The position numbers and the translations under genes are program-made. Under the pieces are notes generated by a model that saw nothing but the letters and a program-made list of their open reading frames with translations, was not told the DNA's origin and searched no databases. From assembly GCA_021774795.1 (NCBI GenBank), contig JAJFIR010000031.1, positions 496,001-560,000 of the forward strand: DNA of 64,000 nucleotides, read 5' to 3'. Position 1 is the stretch's first letter. Every line of letters begins with the position of its first letter. This document shows, in pieces, positions 53,176 through 62,977 of the stretch. This DNA is from Emcibacteraceae bacterium. GTDB taxonomy: Bacteria > Pseudomonadota > Alphaproteobacteria > Sphingomonadales > Emcibacteraceae.

Positions 53176-55503
53176 ATGGCATTAAGCAAAGCAGATTTGG
53201 AAACGTTAAGACTTCTTGAAAAGAAAGTATTGTGGCTCGCGAGTTATATGATTCACAATGCAAATCATTTGCGCCCGTCTCGTGATGGCTTGAAAGTTGG
53301 CGGACACCAGGCGTCTAGTGCCTCGCTTGCCACCATAATGACAGCACTTTATTTTCATACGATGAATGCAGAGGACCGGATTGCTGTTAAACCACATGCT
53401 TCGCCGATCATGCACGCCATCATGTATTTAATGGATAGGCAGTCTCAGGAAAAAATGGAAAACTTCCGTGGTTTTGGCGGTGCGCAATCGTATCCTTCTA
53501 TGACCAAAGACACGACGGATGTTGATTTTTCCACCGGTTCCGTGGGTATGGGCGTGGCTGCTACATTGTTTAATACAATCGTTCAGGATTACATGGTGGA
53601 TCATGAATGGCATGATAAAAAATCCATGGGCCGTATGATTGCTTTGGCAGGTGATGCAGAATTCGATGAGGGTAATATTTTTGAAGCACTTCTTGAAGGA
53701 TGGAAACACCAGGCAAGAAATTTGTGGTGGATTATTGATTATAACCGTCAAAGCCTTGATGCGGTGGTTGATGATGCGTTGTTCGAGCGAATTTCAGGTG
53801 TATTTGACAGTCTCGGTTGGAAAGTATCATCCCTGAAATATGGGCGAAAATTACAGGCGGCAAAAGAAGGTCCAGCGGGGGAAGCCATCCTTAACTGGAT
53901 CGATCACTGCCCGAATCAGGTATATTCTGCTTTAACTTATCAGGGCGGGGCAGAATGGCGGAATAACTTAAAGCAGGATTTAAAAGGAACTTCCGGAATT
54001 GGTGAATTTCTTGATAACCATGATGATCACTCGCTTGCAGATGTAATGACCAACTTGGGCGGTCATGATCTTGAAACGCTAACAGAAGCATTTGCTGAGG
54101 CTGGCGATAGCGAGCAACCACAATGCTTCATTGCCTATACCGTAAAGGGCATGGGATTGCCGCTCGCAGGTCATAAAGATAATCACGCAGGGTTAATGAG
54201 TGTCGCACAGATGTCGACATTTCAAGAAAGTCAAAAGGTGCCTGCCGGAGCAGAGTGGGATAAATTTGGTGGAATTGAAAAAGAATCTCAAAAATTACAA
54301 TATTTTATTAATAATTGTGCTTACCAAAAACGTCGCAAAAATAAGCTATCTGCCGCTAAAATTGATATACCCTCTATAGCCCCTCCCGCTGATGATAATC
54401 AATCGACGCAGGAAGCATTTGGTAAAATCATGTTCGAACTTGCTAAAACCGACAGTGAACTGGCAAATCGGATCGTGACGACCAGCCCCGATGTGACATC
54501 GTCAACCAATCTTGGCCCGTGGGTGAACCGGCGCAGGTTATATGACCGCGATGTCGTGTCCGATGTTTTTAAAGATAAACAAATTCCAAGCTCCCAAATC
54601 TGGCGCAAAGGTCCGGCTGGGCAACATATTGAGCTTGGGATTGCAGAGAATAATTTATTTTCGTTGCTTGGACAGTTGGGTTTAACCAACGTCAACTTTG
54701 GCGAGCGGTTATTTCCGGTGGGAACGCTTTATGATCCGTTTATCAATCGTGGCTTGGATGCGCTAAATTATGCCGCTTATCAAGGTGCCCGTTTTATGTT
54801 GGTGGCAACGCCTTCCGGTGTAACATTAGGACCAGAAGGAGGCGCACATCAATCGATAGGGACACCACTGGTTGGGCTTTCGCAACCAGGGCTGGCGTCT
54901 GTTGAACCCGCTTACGCAGACGAGCTTGCCGTTTTAATTGAGTGGGGCTTTGATCATATGCAAAAAGAAGATGGCGATTCCGTTTATCTTCGGCTTTCAA
55001 CCCGAAAAATTGAGCAACTTCCCCGTACTTTAACGGATGAAGATAAAAACAATATTGTTCAAGGGGCTTATTGGCTTAGAAAGCCGACAAGCGGCACGAC
55101 GCGGGCGATCGTTTATTGCGGTGCGATTGCACCTGAAGTAATGGGTGCGGTGCAGGATCTGCAACAAGAAAATAAAGATATGGCGGTATTAGCAGTAACT
55201 TCATCAGATATTCTGTACCGTGATTGGTCATCTGCGCGTCGGAAAAGTGCCGTTGAAAAAATGAATAAACCATCCCATATTGAGAAGTTAATGGGACAAC
55301 TGGCCCGTGACTGCGTCGTTGTTACAGTATGCGACGGACATCCCTTAAACCTTTCCTGGCTCGGCAGTATCCACGGTAATCCTGTAGTACCGCTCGGCGT
55401 AGAGGTTTTTGGACAAACCGGTGATTTAATTGACCTTTATGAAAGTTATAAAATCGATAGTGCCGCGATCGTTGCAGCTTATGGCCGTTTAAAAAGGCAC
55501 TAA
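53176..55503 (+). CDS. AceE/transketolase-type TPP-dependent 2-oxoacid dehydrogenase E1-like protein
   Basis: A 775-residue single-chain TPP enzyme with the AceE-like segment GGHQASSASLATIMTALYF and the TPP motif GDAEFDEGN (about 159-167). The second pyrimidine domain (GIAENNLFSLLGQLG) and a transketolase C-terminal domain follow. It is about 110 residues shorter than E. coli AceE, and no E2 or E3 gene is near. It may act on a 2-oxoacid from the aromatic pathway or as a transketolase-like lyase. It is preceded by its own promoter and TetR-type operator. Confidence 0.82.
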   Translation: MALSKADLETLRLLEKKVLWLASYMIHNANHLRPSRDGLKVGGHQASSASLATIMTALYFHTMNAEDRIAVKPHASPIMHAIMYLMDRQSQEKMENFRGFGGAQSYPSMTKDTTDVDFSTGSVGMGVAATLFNTIVQDYMVDHEWHDKKSMGRMIALAGDAEFDEGNIFEALLEGWKHQARNLWWIIDYNRQSLDAVVDDALFERISGVFDSLGWKVSSLKYGRKLQAAKEGPAGEAILNWIDHCPNQVYSALTYQGGAEWRNNLKQDLKGTSGIGEFLDNHDDHSLADVMTNLGGHDLETLTEAFAEAGDSEQPQCFIAYTVKGMGLPLAGHKDNHAGLMSVAQMSTFQESQKVPAGAEWDKFGGIEKESQKLQYFINNCAYQKRRKNKLSAAKIDIPSIAPPADDNQSTQEAFGKIMFELAKTDSELANRIVTTSPDVTSSTNLGPWVNRRRLYDRDVVSDVFKDKQIPSSQIWRKGPAGQHIELGIAENNLFSLLGQLGLTNVNFGERLFPVGTLYDPFINRGLDALNYAAYQGARFMLVATPSGVTLGPEGGAHQSIGTPLVGLSQPGLASVEPAYADELAVLIEWGFDHMQKEDGDSVYLRLSTRKIEQLPRTLTDEDKNNIVQGAYWLRKPTSGTTRAIVYCGAIAPEVMGAVQDLQQENKDMAVLAVTSSDILYRDWSSARRKSAVEKMNKPSHIEKLMGQLARDCVVVTVCDGHPLNLSWLGSIHGNPVVPLGVEVFGQTGDLIDLYESYKIDSAAIVAAYGRLKRH

Positions 55504-55617
55504 AGAACCTAAACACTTTCTTTTGCAAAAGGGCTACAGCTTAACCAGGATGTGATATTGCGCGCTATTCATTTTTATGTTTTGGTTCAACTATAATAAT
55601 TAACCGGAAAATAAATT

Positions 55618-56658
55618 ATGAAAGCAGTTCTGTTCGACGCATTTAATGCTCTTCCAAAGATTTGCAACATGCCTGATCCAATAGTTGAAAATCACGGTGT
55701 TGTGGTGAAAGTTATGGCCACCGGCGTATGTCGCAGTGATTGGCACGGTTGGGTAGGACATGACTTGGATATCGAACTTCCCCATGTGCCGGGGCACGAG
55801 CTTGCGGGCATTATTGACGCGGTGGGCAGAGACGTAAAAAAATGGAAAATTGGTGATCGCGTCACTGTTCCCTTTGTAGGTGGATGTGGCACCTGCCCCC
55901 AGTGCGATAGCGGCAATCATCAGGTTTGTGATAATCAATTCCAACCAGGGTTCACCCATTGGGGTTCTTTCGCAGAATATGTGGGTATTCATTACGCAGA
56001 TATAAACTTGGTGAAACTTCCGGAAAATCTTGATTTTGTTACCGCGGCAAGTCTTGGATGCCGGTTTATCACGTCATTTCGTGCTGTAGTGGATCAGGGG
56101 CGGGTTAAGCCAGAGAACTGGGTTGCGGTTCATGGATGCGGTGGAGTGGGTCTTTCTGCCATCATGATCGCAAAGGCCTATGGTGCGCGGGTGATAGCAA
56201 TTGATATTGATGATGAAAAGCTAACCTTCGCAAAATCATTAGGTGCTGACGAAACCTTGAATGGAGTAACTGTTCCACGTGTGGCAAAAGCCATTCATGA
56301 TATTACAAAAGGCGGCGCTGATATTTCAATTGATGCGCTTGGTCATCCGGTAACTTGTTTTAATTCGATAAAGAGCTTAAAAAAACGCGGCAAACATATT
56401 CAGGTTGGATTATTGGTTGCGGAAAATAGCACGCCAAATTTGCCAATGGATATTGTTGTGGCGAATGAGCTTGAAATTATCGGCAGTCATGGAATGCAGG
56501 CGCACCGCTATCCGGAAATGATGGAGATGATCACCGCAGGTAAACTGGTGCCAGAAAAGCTGATTGGTAAAACCATTAAATTAGAACAATCCATCGACGC
56601 ACTCGTAAATATGGATAAATTTGAAGCGACCGGTGTGACTGTTATCAATGAATTTTAA
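55618..56658 (+). CDS. Zinc-dependent alcohol dehydrogenase (MDR family)
   Basis: A 346-residue MDR protein. Catalytic zinc ligands are in [10 protein letters not shown] and PGHELAG, the structural-zinc lobe is [16 protein letters not shown], and the NAD loop is [13 protein letters not shown]. The WHGWVGHD variant is common in enzymes for aromatic or larger alcohols. It is 114 bp after the AceE-like gene, maybe under the same control, and would interconvert an alcohol and an aldehyde. Confidence 0.88.
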   Translation: MKAVLFDAFNALPKICNMPDPIVENHGVVVKVMATGVCRSDWHGWVGHDLDIELPHVPGHELAGIIDAVGRDVKKWKIGDRVTVPFVGGCGTCPQCDSGNHQVCDNQFQPGFTHWGSFAEYVGIHYADINLVKLPENLDFVTAASLGCRFITSFRAVVDQGRVKPENWVAVHGCGGVGLSAIMIAKAYGARVIAIDIDDEKLTFAKSLGADETLNGVTVPRVAKAIHDITKGGADISIDALGHPVTCFNSIKSLKKRGKHIQVGLLVAENSTPNLPMDIVVANELEIIGSHGMQAHRYPEMMEMITAGKLVPEKLIGKTIKLEQSIDALVNMDKFEATGVTVINEF

Positions 56659-56782
56659 AGTGTTGATGCCAAATGCATTTAGGAATACATATAGCGAATC
56701 GGGTGGAAAATTACATAAAATTTTAAGTATTTCTTATTAAATCACTGTTTTATTTCGCATTTTTTATGGTTAACGAACATAG

Positions 56783-56797
56783 TTAATTTATAACTAA
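56783..56797. promoter_or_regulatory. Weak CtrA-like site TTAA-N7-CTAA
   Basis: The complement reads TTAG-N7-TTAAC-like, one mismatch from the alphaproteobacterial CtrA box TTAA-N7-TTAAC. It lies about 130 bp upstream of the CTERM protein; a perfect TATAAT hexamer occurs at 56856 without a good -35. AT-rich context makes it weak evidence. Confidence 0.2.
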
Positions 56798-56922
56798 TTG
56801 TTTTAAAAAGAAAAAATGGCGACGACTCCATTTGCGGGTTGAACCAGTTTCATTGTATAATCTGTCTTTGAAAAAAAACCAGATAATTTGGGCATTATCG
56901 GTGTCTGGGAGTAAGTTTAGAG

Positions 56923-57549
56923 ATGAGTATCTTACGGCATGGAATAACGAAAACGATGGCAGTGATTGTCACTGCTTTTTTTGTCTTTTCGTCAATCGGT
57001 CGCGCAGCAACTATTCCGGTGAATATCAACGTTGGTGACGTAGATGAATTTGTTGGATCGTGCGTTGGCGTACCGTCCGGTGATCAGGATGAAATCAATT
57101 GCCTAAATGATAAAGGAGTTGGTTTATCATTGGTATTAGGCGACACGGCGAAAGTCGAAGGTGGTGATTTAAGCCCGGTATTGGTTGATGGAACAGAGAG
57201 CACTTATGCGCAGGCTTTACCGGTTGGATTTACCGGCGAATATTTTTTACTTAAAACGGGGAATTTAACACCGGAAGTGAAGGGCCCGCCTACAATTCTA
57301 TTTTATATATTCCGTAACCTCGCTGAGGCGGCTTATGCAGTGGTTGATCTTGATGGAGCTCCAAATGATGAATTTCCCGATGGTTACCCTTTTCCATTTG
57401 ATAATGTCGGTCAGATAAGCCATTTCACTGGGATTAGATCTGCTACCCTTGTGACCCCACTTCCTGCCGCAGCATGGATGATGATCAGCGCGCTAGCTGG
57501 CATGTTCGGCTTTAAACGCCTCTCATTACGTCGCCGCAAGCAAGCTTAG
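56923..57549 (+). CDS. VPLPA-CTERM sorting-domain exported protein
   Basis: The N-terminus has a signal peptide (MAVIVTAFFVFSSIGRAA). The C-terminus is a tripartite sorting tail: TPLPAAAWMM, a hydrophobic helix (ISALAGMFGF) and a basic end (RRRKQA), the VPLPA-CTERM form recognised by exosortase-type enzymes in Alphaproteobacteria. The middle roughly 130 residues show no family I recognise. It would be exported and processed at the membrane for surface or exopolysaccharide association. The needed exosortase is not in the window. Confidence 0.83.
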   Translation: MSILRHGITKTMAVIVTAFFVFSSIGRAATIPVNINVGDVDEFVGSCVGVPSGDQDEINCLNDKGVGLSLVLGDTAKVEGGDLSPVLVDGTESTYAQALPVGFTGEYFLLKTGNLTPEVKGPPTILFYIFRNLAEAAYAVVDLDGAPNDEFPDGYPFPFDNVGQISHFTGIRSATLVTPLPAAAWMMISALAGMFGFKRLSLRRRKQA

Positions 57550-57562
57550 AAACTGATTTTAT

Positions 57563-58933
57563 TCAGGCATTTACCGTTATTGGCTCTTCGTTGGTTGCGT
57601 TTGGCTTAAGAAGACTTAAAGCCGCAACAACGACCATCCAAAGTCCTGCAAGAAGTCCGACGCCGGAAATGGAAAAAGTCAGAAGCATTGGCACAACGGC
57701 TTCTGATTGTTCGTAAAAATCTTCCCATTCTGTAAAGGCTTCCATGGAGCCCGCAACCATAAGCGCGCTTAAGAAAACGAGCAAGGAAAGATTGCTTACC
57801 CAAAATCCCTGATTGGCCCATTTTTTGGTCCATCCTTTAAATCTCTCCCCCGCAAGCTCTTCAACAATTAAAAATACTGATCCCATCAGAATCATCGTAT
57901 TAATACCAATGGTCGTTCCCATCGCATGGGCCACAGTTATATGTGTGCCATGCGAAAATAGATTAAATGCCGGGATGGATATTAAAATCGCCAGAATGAG
58001 ATTTAGAAACACCCAGATATCAGCTGCAAAAATAAAACGATACGATTGCAAATGTGCGTGTTTCTGATCAGGAGTGAGTGACGCACGCCATTCCCAAATA
58101 ATTTTCATTAAAATTGCCAGTTCAGCCATACTAATAATATAAGCGGTCATGCGCACCCAAGGGGCTGACGGCACTGCATATACATGATGAGCCCAGCCAA
58201 CCATAAGTGCTATAAAACTAAGTGTATAAAGAAGGAATGCCTGATTTGAGTGGGCAAGTTTTTTATCGCCGCTAATGCGTTCCATTACGAACATGGCAGT
58301 GCCGTAGACAAGCATATTCCATGACCCTACCAAAGCACCATATGATTTCCATTGAATAGTGGTTTCACGCACAATATTTTCATTGAAAAATGGAATAAGA
58401 TAAAGGTGAGCTTCGCTAAATGTGATTAAGAAAAATATGATACCTGTCATCCACATCCAGTAATAAACGGGCCATGGGCCCTTTTCTTTTTTCATGGTGA
58501 AGACAATGTTTACGCCAAACAATATCCATGTGGCGAAAATAGGTGCTGATAATGCCGGTGGGTAGGCCCAATATTCGCGGCCACCAAAATTACCCATCAG
58601 ATAAGCCGTTAAAATAGCAATTCCTGTAATCACAAAAATCCAGAAATGCACCTGCATGGCTTTTGGCCACGCGAGCGTAAGACCACGATAATTTGGCAAA
58701 TAATGATAAATACCGCCAATAGCAGCAAGAAATATCCATGCAACAGCGAGGCTAACATGGATAGGACGAAGTTGATGAAATTCGAAACCACTTAATGTTT
58801 CGGGGTATAAATACTTAAAAGCCCCAAGTACGCCCATAAGCACACATGCGCCAAGGGACAACAATCCGAGGATGATAAAGTTTATACCGGAGCGAGCATC
58901 TCGATTATTCGCGGTCATATTCGACTGTTCCAT
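57563..58933 (-). CDS. NorB-like haem-copper oxidase superfamily subunit with altered ligands
   Basis: A 456-residue, 12-helix protein. Against cNOR NorB I place low-spin haem ligand H59 (RPIHVS), metal-site H249/H250 (WAHHVY) and active-site haem ligand H336 (VAHAM). Spacing agrees (59-249-336 against 60-258-347). The helix that should carry the first non-haem-metal His (cNOR H207) has no His at all (SYGALVGSWNM), and the second low-spin ligand (H349) reads Met338. It pairs with the NorC-like gene, overlapping it by 29 bases. NO reductase, NO dismutation or another terminal reaction are all possible. NorQ/NorD genes are absent here. Confidence 0.8.
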   Translation of the reverse strand: MEQSNMTANNRDARSGINFIILGLLSLGACVLMGVLGAFKYLYPETLSGFEFHQLRPIHVSLAVAWIFLAAIGGIYHYLPNYRGLTLAWPKAMQVHFWIFVITGIAILTAYLMGNFGGREYWAYPPALSAPIFATWILFGVNIVFTMKKEKGPWPVYYWMWMTGIIFFLITFSEAHLYLIPFFNENIVRETTIQWKSYGALVGSWNMLVYGTAMFVMERISGDKKLAHSNQAFLLYTLSFIALMVGWAHHVYAVPSAPWVRMTAYIISMAELAILMKIIWEWRASLTPDQKHAHLQSYRFIFAADIWVFLNLILAILISIPAFNLFSHGTHITVAHAMGTTIGINTMILMGSVFLIVEELAGERFKGWTKKWANQGFWVSNLSLLVFLSALMVAGSMEAFTEWEDFYEQSEAVVPMLLTFSISGVGLLAGLWMVVVAALSLLKPNATNEEPITVNA

Positions 58934-59330
58934 ACCAGGTTACCTTTCCCTTTTTAGGATTATAATTGCCTGCTGCGCCGGCGTGCTCAAGATAAGCGAT
59001 GATGTCATCTACTTCTCGTGTGTTAAGTTCGAAATTTGGCATGCGGTCAGTACCCTCTTCGATAAATAACCGGGCGTAGTCCGGGCCAAGATCGGGATTA
59101 ATCACAATATTCGTAAGGTCAGGCCCCATATATCCGCCCAGACCATAAATTTGATGACATGCCCAGCAGTTATTTTCCCGAAATAAAGCCTGGCCGCGGT
59201 GCACGCTGTCACTCGCAGACGGAGCATCAATCAATGCGGTGCCAGATGTATAAACGCCAGCCGAATAGAAAAAGAAAGAAACGAATAATGCGATAAACAG
59301 CATACGCCTCCATGGTTGTGGCTCTGTCAT
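58905..59330 (-). CDS. NorC-like membrane-anchored cytochrome c
   Basis: A 141-residue protein with one N-terminal transmembrane anchor (MLFIALFVSFFFYSAGVY) and a single haem c site CWACH (55-59), with the NorC-like IYGLGGYMGPDLTN and the Met ligand in DRMPNF. It should pass electrons from periplasmic cytochrome c to the NorB-like subunit whose gene it overlaps. It is the first gene of the pair, reading away from the antiporter. Confidence 0.86.
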   Translation of the reverse strand: MTEPQPWRRMLFIALFVSFFFYSAGVYTSGTALIDAPSASDSVHRGQALFRENNCWACHQIYGLGGYMGPDLTNIVINPDLGPDYARLFIEEGTDRMPNFELNTREVDDIIAYLEHAGAAGNYNPKKGKVTWYGTVEYDRE

Positions 59331-59479
59331 TTTTTGTAAGTTCCCTATTCACAAGTCCCGTACTTTGTAAAGTCAGTATACTACAAAAAAGCGGATAAAT
59401 TATTTCGAATTGGCCAAATTGCGTGCTAATAATAGAATATAATTCTACTAAGGTTTAGGTTATTATAATAAATTGACCT

Positions 59480-60745
59480 CTATTTTTTTACGAAATATGG
59501 CTTCCATAACCGGATGCCTAGCGGTACGGAAATGTTCATGAAGAAAGCGGTTACCATGAGAGTATAGAAAGCTGCATCGTTTAAAATATCATTTTGCACA
59601 TAGGCGATATTCATAACAACGAAGGCAAGTTCGGCGCGACCCAACATGCCTAACCCTATCATGACGCTTTCCTGAAAATTAAATCCACCAGTATACCTCG
59701 CTGCCAAACCGGCAGATAGAATTTGCACGACAATTAATGTGGATGTTAATGCCACAACAAAAGGGACAACAGAAACAAGTAAATCCCAATCGAAGATGAT
59801 CTTAGCCCCAAGATCAACGAAGAAAACGGGCCCAATCCAGACGAAAGCAACATTGTCTATTAATCTCTTGATGCTTTTGAAATCTTCCGGCGCGTCACCA
59901 TTTTCTTCGACACCAGCAATAGCGGTTGGTGCATTCCTAAAATATTCTTCTCGTAAAATTAAACCCGCCATATAAGCGCCGATCGCTGGATGAAGTCCCA
60001 GCGCGTGAGAACATATGGCGACCAGCATGACAAAGATTAAGATGACTAAAGTTCGTTGACCGCGTGTTAATGCGAATATGTGACTTATTCCAAAACGCCC
60101 GAGACCCGGAATGAAGTAGAGTGGCCCTTTTGCTTCAGTGGGAAGTACCCACATGGATAAGACCGTTACGACGGCGAAGAACCCTAATGCTTTGATCACG
60201 ATAAATCCGACGCTGGCAATTCCGACGGCTGCTGCACCACTAGCGATGGGGATGATGATGGCAACCATTGCCAATGAAGCAATATCATCGAGCAGCGCAG
60301 ATGTCATAATACCGGTGGCCGCAGGTGTTTTATTAAGACCTTCACTTTTTAATGACATTAAAGTAAGCGAAACTGCGGTGGCTGCCATTGCGAGGCCAAC
60401 CACCAAAGCCATATTACCATCACCCCAAAAATATAACGCGAGGAGATAAGCCGTCAAGAACGGAGAAACGCCGCCGAAAAATGCAATGCCCCAACTTCGC
60501 TTTAAACCAGTGACAAAATTATCTGTGCTTTCTTCAAATCCAAGCGCAAACATTATAAGTATAATGCCCACTTCTGCGAAAACACGTATAAATTCGCCCG
60601 GCTCAACCGGCAACAATCCGGTATTTACATAAACTGCACCCATAAATAAGTAAAATAAAACCGGCGTAAGGCGAGTGGCTCTCGCCATAAAATGTGCAAG
60701 CAAGACACCCATCCAGATGATAGTTAAGTTTTCCAATGTGTGCAT
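59480..60745 (-). CDS. CPA2-family cation:proton antiporter
   Basis: A 421-residue membrane protein with 12-13 helices of the Kef/NapA type: ALGFEESTDNF, the unwound-helix region SALLDDIASLAM with the Asp pair, and GMLGRAELAFVVMNIA. There is no C-terminal RCK/TrkA-N regulatory domain, so it is not a full KefB/KefC. It likely exchanges Na+ or K+ for H+ across the inner membrane. It stands alone upstream of, and in the same direction as, the NorC/NorB pair. Confidence 0.87.
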   Translation of the reverse strand: MHTLENLTIIWMGVLLAHFMARATRLTPVLFYLFMGAVYVNTGLLPVEPGEFIRVFAEVGIILIMFALGFEESTDNFVTGLKRSWGIAFFGGVSPFLTAYLLALYFWGDGNMALVVGLAMAATAVSLTLMSLKSEGLNKTPAATGIMTSALLDDIASLAMVAIIIPIASGAAAVGIASVGFIVIKALGFFAVVTVLSMWVLPTEAKGPLYFIPGLGRFGISHIFALTRGQRTLVILIFVMLVAICSHALGLHPAIGAYMAGLILREEYFRNAPTAIAGVEENGDAPEDFKSIKRLIDNVAFVWIGPVFFVDLGAKIIFDWDLLVSVVPFVVALTSTLIVVQILSAGLAARYTGGFNFQESVMIGLGMLGRAELAFVVMNIAYVQNDILNDAAFYTLMVTAFFMNISVPLGIRLWKPYFVKK

Positions 60746-61011
60746 GGTCTATTTTCTTTGTGAAGTACTGGTTATGCCCGATCTCTGTATTATATATAGA
60801 TATGAACAGGAAAATGGAATTCTATTTTACCATCTGTTTCTTTAAGTTCATTAATTTATATTATTTCTCGCGTGTTTTATATTTCACTTGCCTCAATCAA
60901 AGTGATGTTTAAAGATAATCTTTACAAACCGAAGATTTTGTAGTCCAATATGCGCCATAAGAGTGGGGACTCTCTAATAAACATAAAATATTAAATAAGG
61001 AGGAATCTTTG

Positions 61012-62061
61012 ATGAGAATAAACAAAAAAGTGGCAAAAGTACTTTTTGCAACCGGGGCAATCGCGGCGGCGTTTTCAACGTCCGCATTTGCGCAAGGTAA
61101 TCCATATGAGCCTATACAGGGTGAATGGATCGAATTACCCGATGGGCGTATATGGGGTGCGACAAGCACAGTCTATTATGCCGGTGACGGTAACATTTGG
61201 GTCGCGGAGCGTTGCGGTGACAATACAAATTGCCTCGATACGCCTGATATTGATCCAATAATGTTGGTTGATGTCGATGGCAAAATTTTAAAAAGCTTTG
61301 GTAAAAACATGATCGTTTGGCCGCATGGTATTCACCTTGCACCTGACGGAAACCTGTGGATCGCAGATGCACGCGGTGATGAAGCACGCGGCAAAGGCCA
61401 CCAGGTTCATAAATTTAGCCCTGACGGTGAGCATCTTATGTCAATTGGTACTGCTGGCGTCGCTGGTAAAGGCGAATATATCTTTGATCAGCCGAATGAT
61501 GTCGCAGTAGCACCTAATGGCGACATCTTTGTTGGTGATGGTCACTCCGCAAATGGCAACAACCGCATTGTGAAATATAATAGTGAAGGTAAATATTTGA
61601 TGGAATGGGGCGGTACCGGTGCTGAAGCCGGTGAATTTCGCGTTCCACATACTCTGGCCATCAATTCAGAAGGTAAATTGTTTGTTGGCGACCGTGCAAA
61701 CAGCAGGGTGCAAATTTTTGATTTGAATGGTAAACATATCGATACCTGGACACAGTTTGGTCGTCCGAGCGGCTTATATATTGATGGGAATGATATATTA
61801 TATTCTGCGGATTCAGAATCGAATACAGGCTACCAACGCAATCCTGGGTGGGAACGCGGAATCCGAATTGGGAGCTCAAAAACAGGTTGGGTAACCGGAT
61901 TTATTCCTGATCCAAACCAAGGCTATATGGCGGGTACAAGTGTTGCCGAAGGTGTGACTGCCGATGAAGCAGGAAATATTTATGGTGCCGAAGTGCGCCA
62001 AAGAAGAATGCGTAAATATGTTCCAAAAACTTATCGCGGCGAGCCGCGCCAAAGAAATTAA
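61012..62061 (+). CDS. Exported NHL-repeat beta-propeller protein (PAL/SMP-30-like)
   Basis: A signal peptide (VLFATGAIAAAFSTSAFAQ) leads to repeated NHL blades, for example VWPHGIHLAPDGNLWIAD, FDQPNDVAVAPNGDIFVGD and RVPHTLAINSEGKLFVGDRANSRVQIFD. The blade sequence is that of the lyase part of peptidylglycine amidating enzymes and related lactonases, so a six-bladed propeller in the periplasm is likely. A true activity is not assignable. ATG 61012 is favoured over TTG 61009; AGGAGG lies 8 bases before it. A strong terminator follows, so it is a single-gene unit. Confidence 0.84.
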   Translation: MRINKKVAKVLFATGAIAAAFSTSAFAQGNPYEPIQGEWIELPDGRIWGATSTVYYAGDGNIWVAERCGDNTNCLDTPDIDPIMLVDVDGKILKSFGKNMIVWPHGIHLAPDGNLWIADARGDEARGKGHQVHKFSPDGEHLMSIGTAGVAGKGEYIFDQPNDVAVAPNGDIFVGDGHSANGNNRIVKYNSEGKYLMEWGGTGAEAGEFRVPHTLAINSEGKLFVGDRANSRVQIFDLNGKHIDTWTQFGRPSGLYIDGNDILYSADSESNTGYQRNPGWERGIRIGSSKTGWVTGFIPDPNQGYMAGTSVAEGVTADEAGNIYGAEVRQRRMRKYVPKTYRGEPRQRN

Positions 62062-62081
62062 ACTGATTTCCCGTAATTAAC

Positions 62082-62121
62082 AAAAAAAGTCTTCATATGA
62101 ATTATGTGAGGGCTTTTTTTT
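62082..62121 (+). terminator. Rho-independent terminator of the NHL gene
   Basis: An A-run and GTCTTCATAT pair with ATGTGAGGGC (with a few G-U pairs) followed by TTTTTTTT. It begins 20 bases after the stop codon and is one of the clearest terminators in the window. Confidence 0.8.
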
Positions 62122-62205
62122 GCGGACACAGGCACGGAACATGTGGCTCATCCCCGGGGGCGAAGCGGGAATATTGGTCGTTGAAAAAGAAGGCAACGTT
62201 TAAAA

Positions 62206-62877
62206 ATGAAATTAAATGCTGATTTTACAAAAAATATAGTCATCAGACCGGATGATTATAAGTGGGTTCCTTCTCCGATGCCGGGCGTTGAACGAATGAT
62301 GCTGGACAGGATAGGCGACGAAGTGGCACGTGCAACAACCATCGTACGCTTCGCTCCCAATAGTGAATTTAGTCAGCACGATCACGATGGCGGTGAAGAA
62401 TTTTTCGTACTCGAAGGTGTGTTTTCCGATGAACATGAAGATTATCCCACCGGAAGTTATATTCGAAACCCGATTGGTACAGCCCATACTCCACGAATAG
62501 GAAGCGAAGGCGCAACCATATTTGTAAAGCTTTATCAATTTGAAAAAGAAGACCAAAAACACTTTAGTATTAATACCAATGAAGCCCCGTGGCTTCCCGG
62601 GTTGGTTTCCGGTTTATCAGTAATACCACTTCATGAATATGGAACCGAGCATGCCGCGTTGGTAAAATGGGCGCCGGATACGCTTTTTAGCCCCCATCAA
62701 CATTGGGGAGGCGAAGAAATTTTTGTGCTAGAGGGCACATTTTACGATGAACATGGTATTTATCCAAAAGGAACATGGATAAGAAGCGCGCATCTAAGTC
62801 GGCATCATCCTTTTACGAAAGAAGACGGGGCACTTATTTATGTAAAAACTGGCCATTTATATATGAAAGATAAATAA
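62206..62877 (+). CDS. ChrR-type double-cupin protein
   Basis: A 223-residue protein made of two cupin repeats of the ChrR C-terminal type, each with H-x-H...GGEE-F-VLEG-F-DEH (about residues 57-76 and 163-184) and a later TAH or RHH segment. ChrR is the zinc anti-sigma factor for ECF SigE, but this protein lacks the N-terminal anti-sigma domain, so it is a stand-alone metal-binding cupin. It may act as an enzyme or sensor. Confidence 0.82.
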   Translation: MKLNADFTKNIVIRPDDYKWVPSPMPGVERMMLDRIGDEVARATTIVRFAPNSEFSQHDHDGGEEFFVLEGVFSDEHEDYPTGSYIRNPIGTAHTPRIGSEGATIFVKLYQFEKEDQKHFSINTNEAPWLPGLVSGLSVIPLHEYGTEHAALVKWAPDTLFSPHQHWGGEEIFVLEGTFYDEHGIYPKGTWIRSAHLSRHHPFTKEDGALIYVKTGHLYMKDK

Positions 62878-62977
62878 TTTTTAAGTTCTTGTCGAATTCT
62901 GTTATTGCCGTTCGTTATACTGATGTAATCTGAAACACAGGTTATTTTACTTAAAAAAATTAATGATGGAGAATAAC

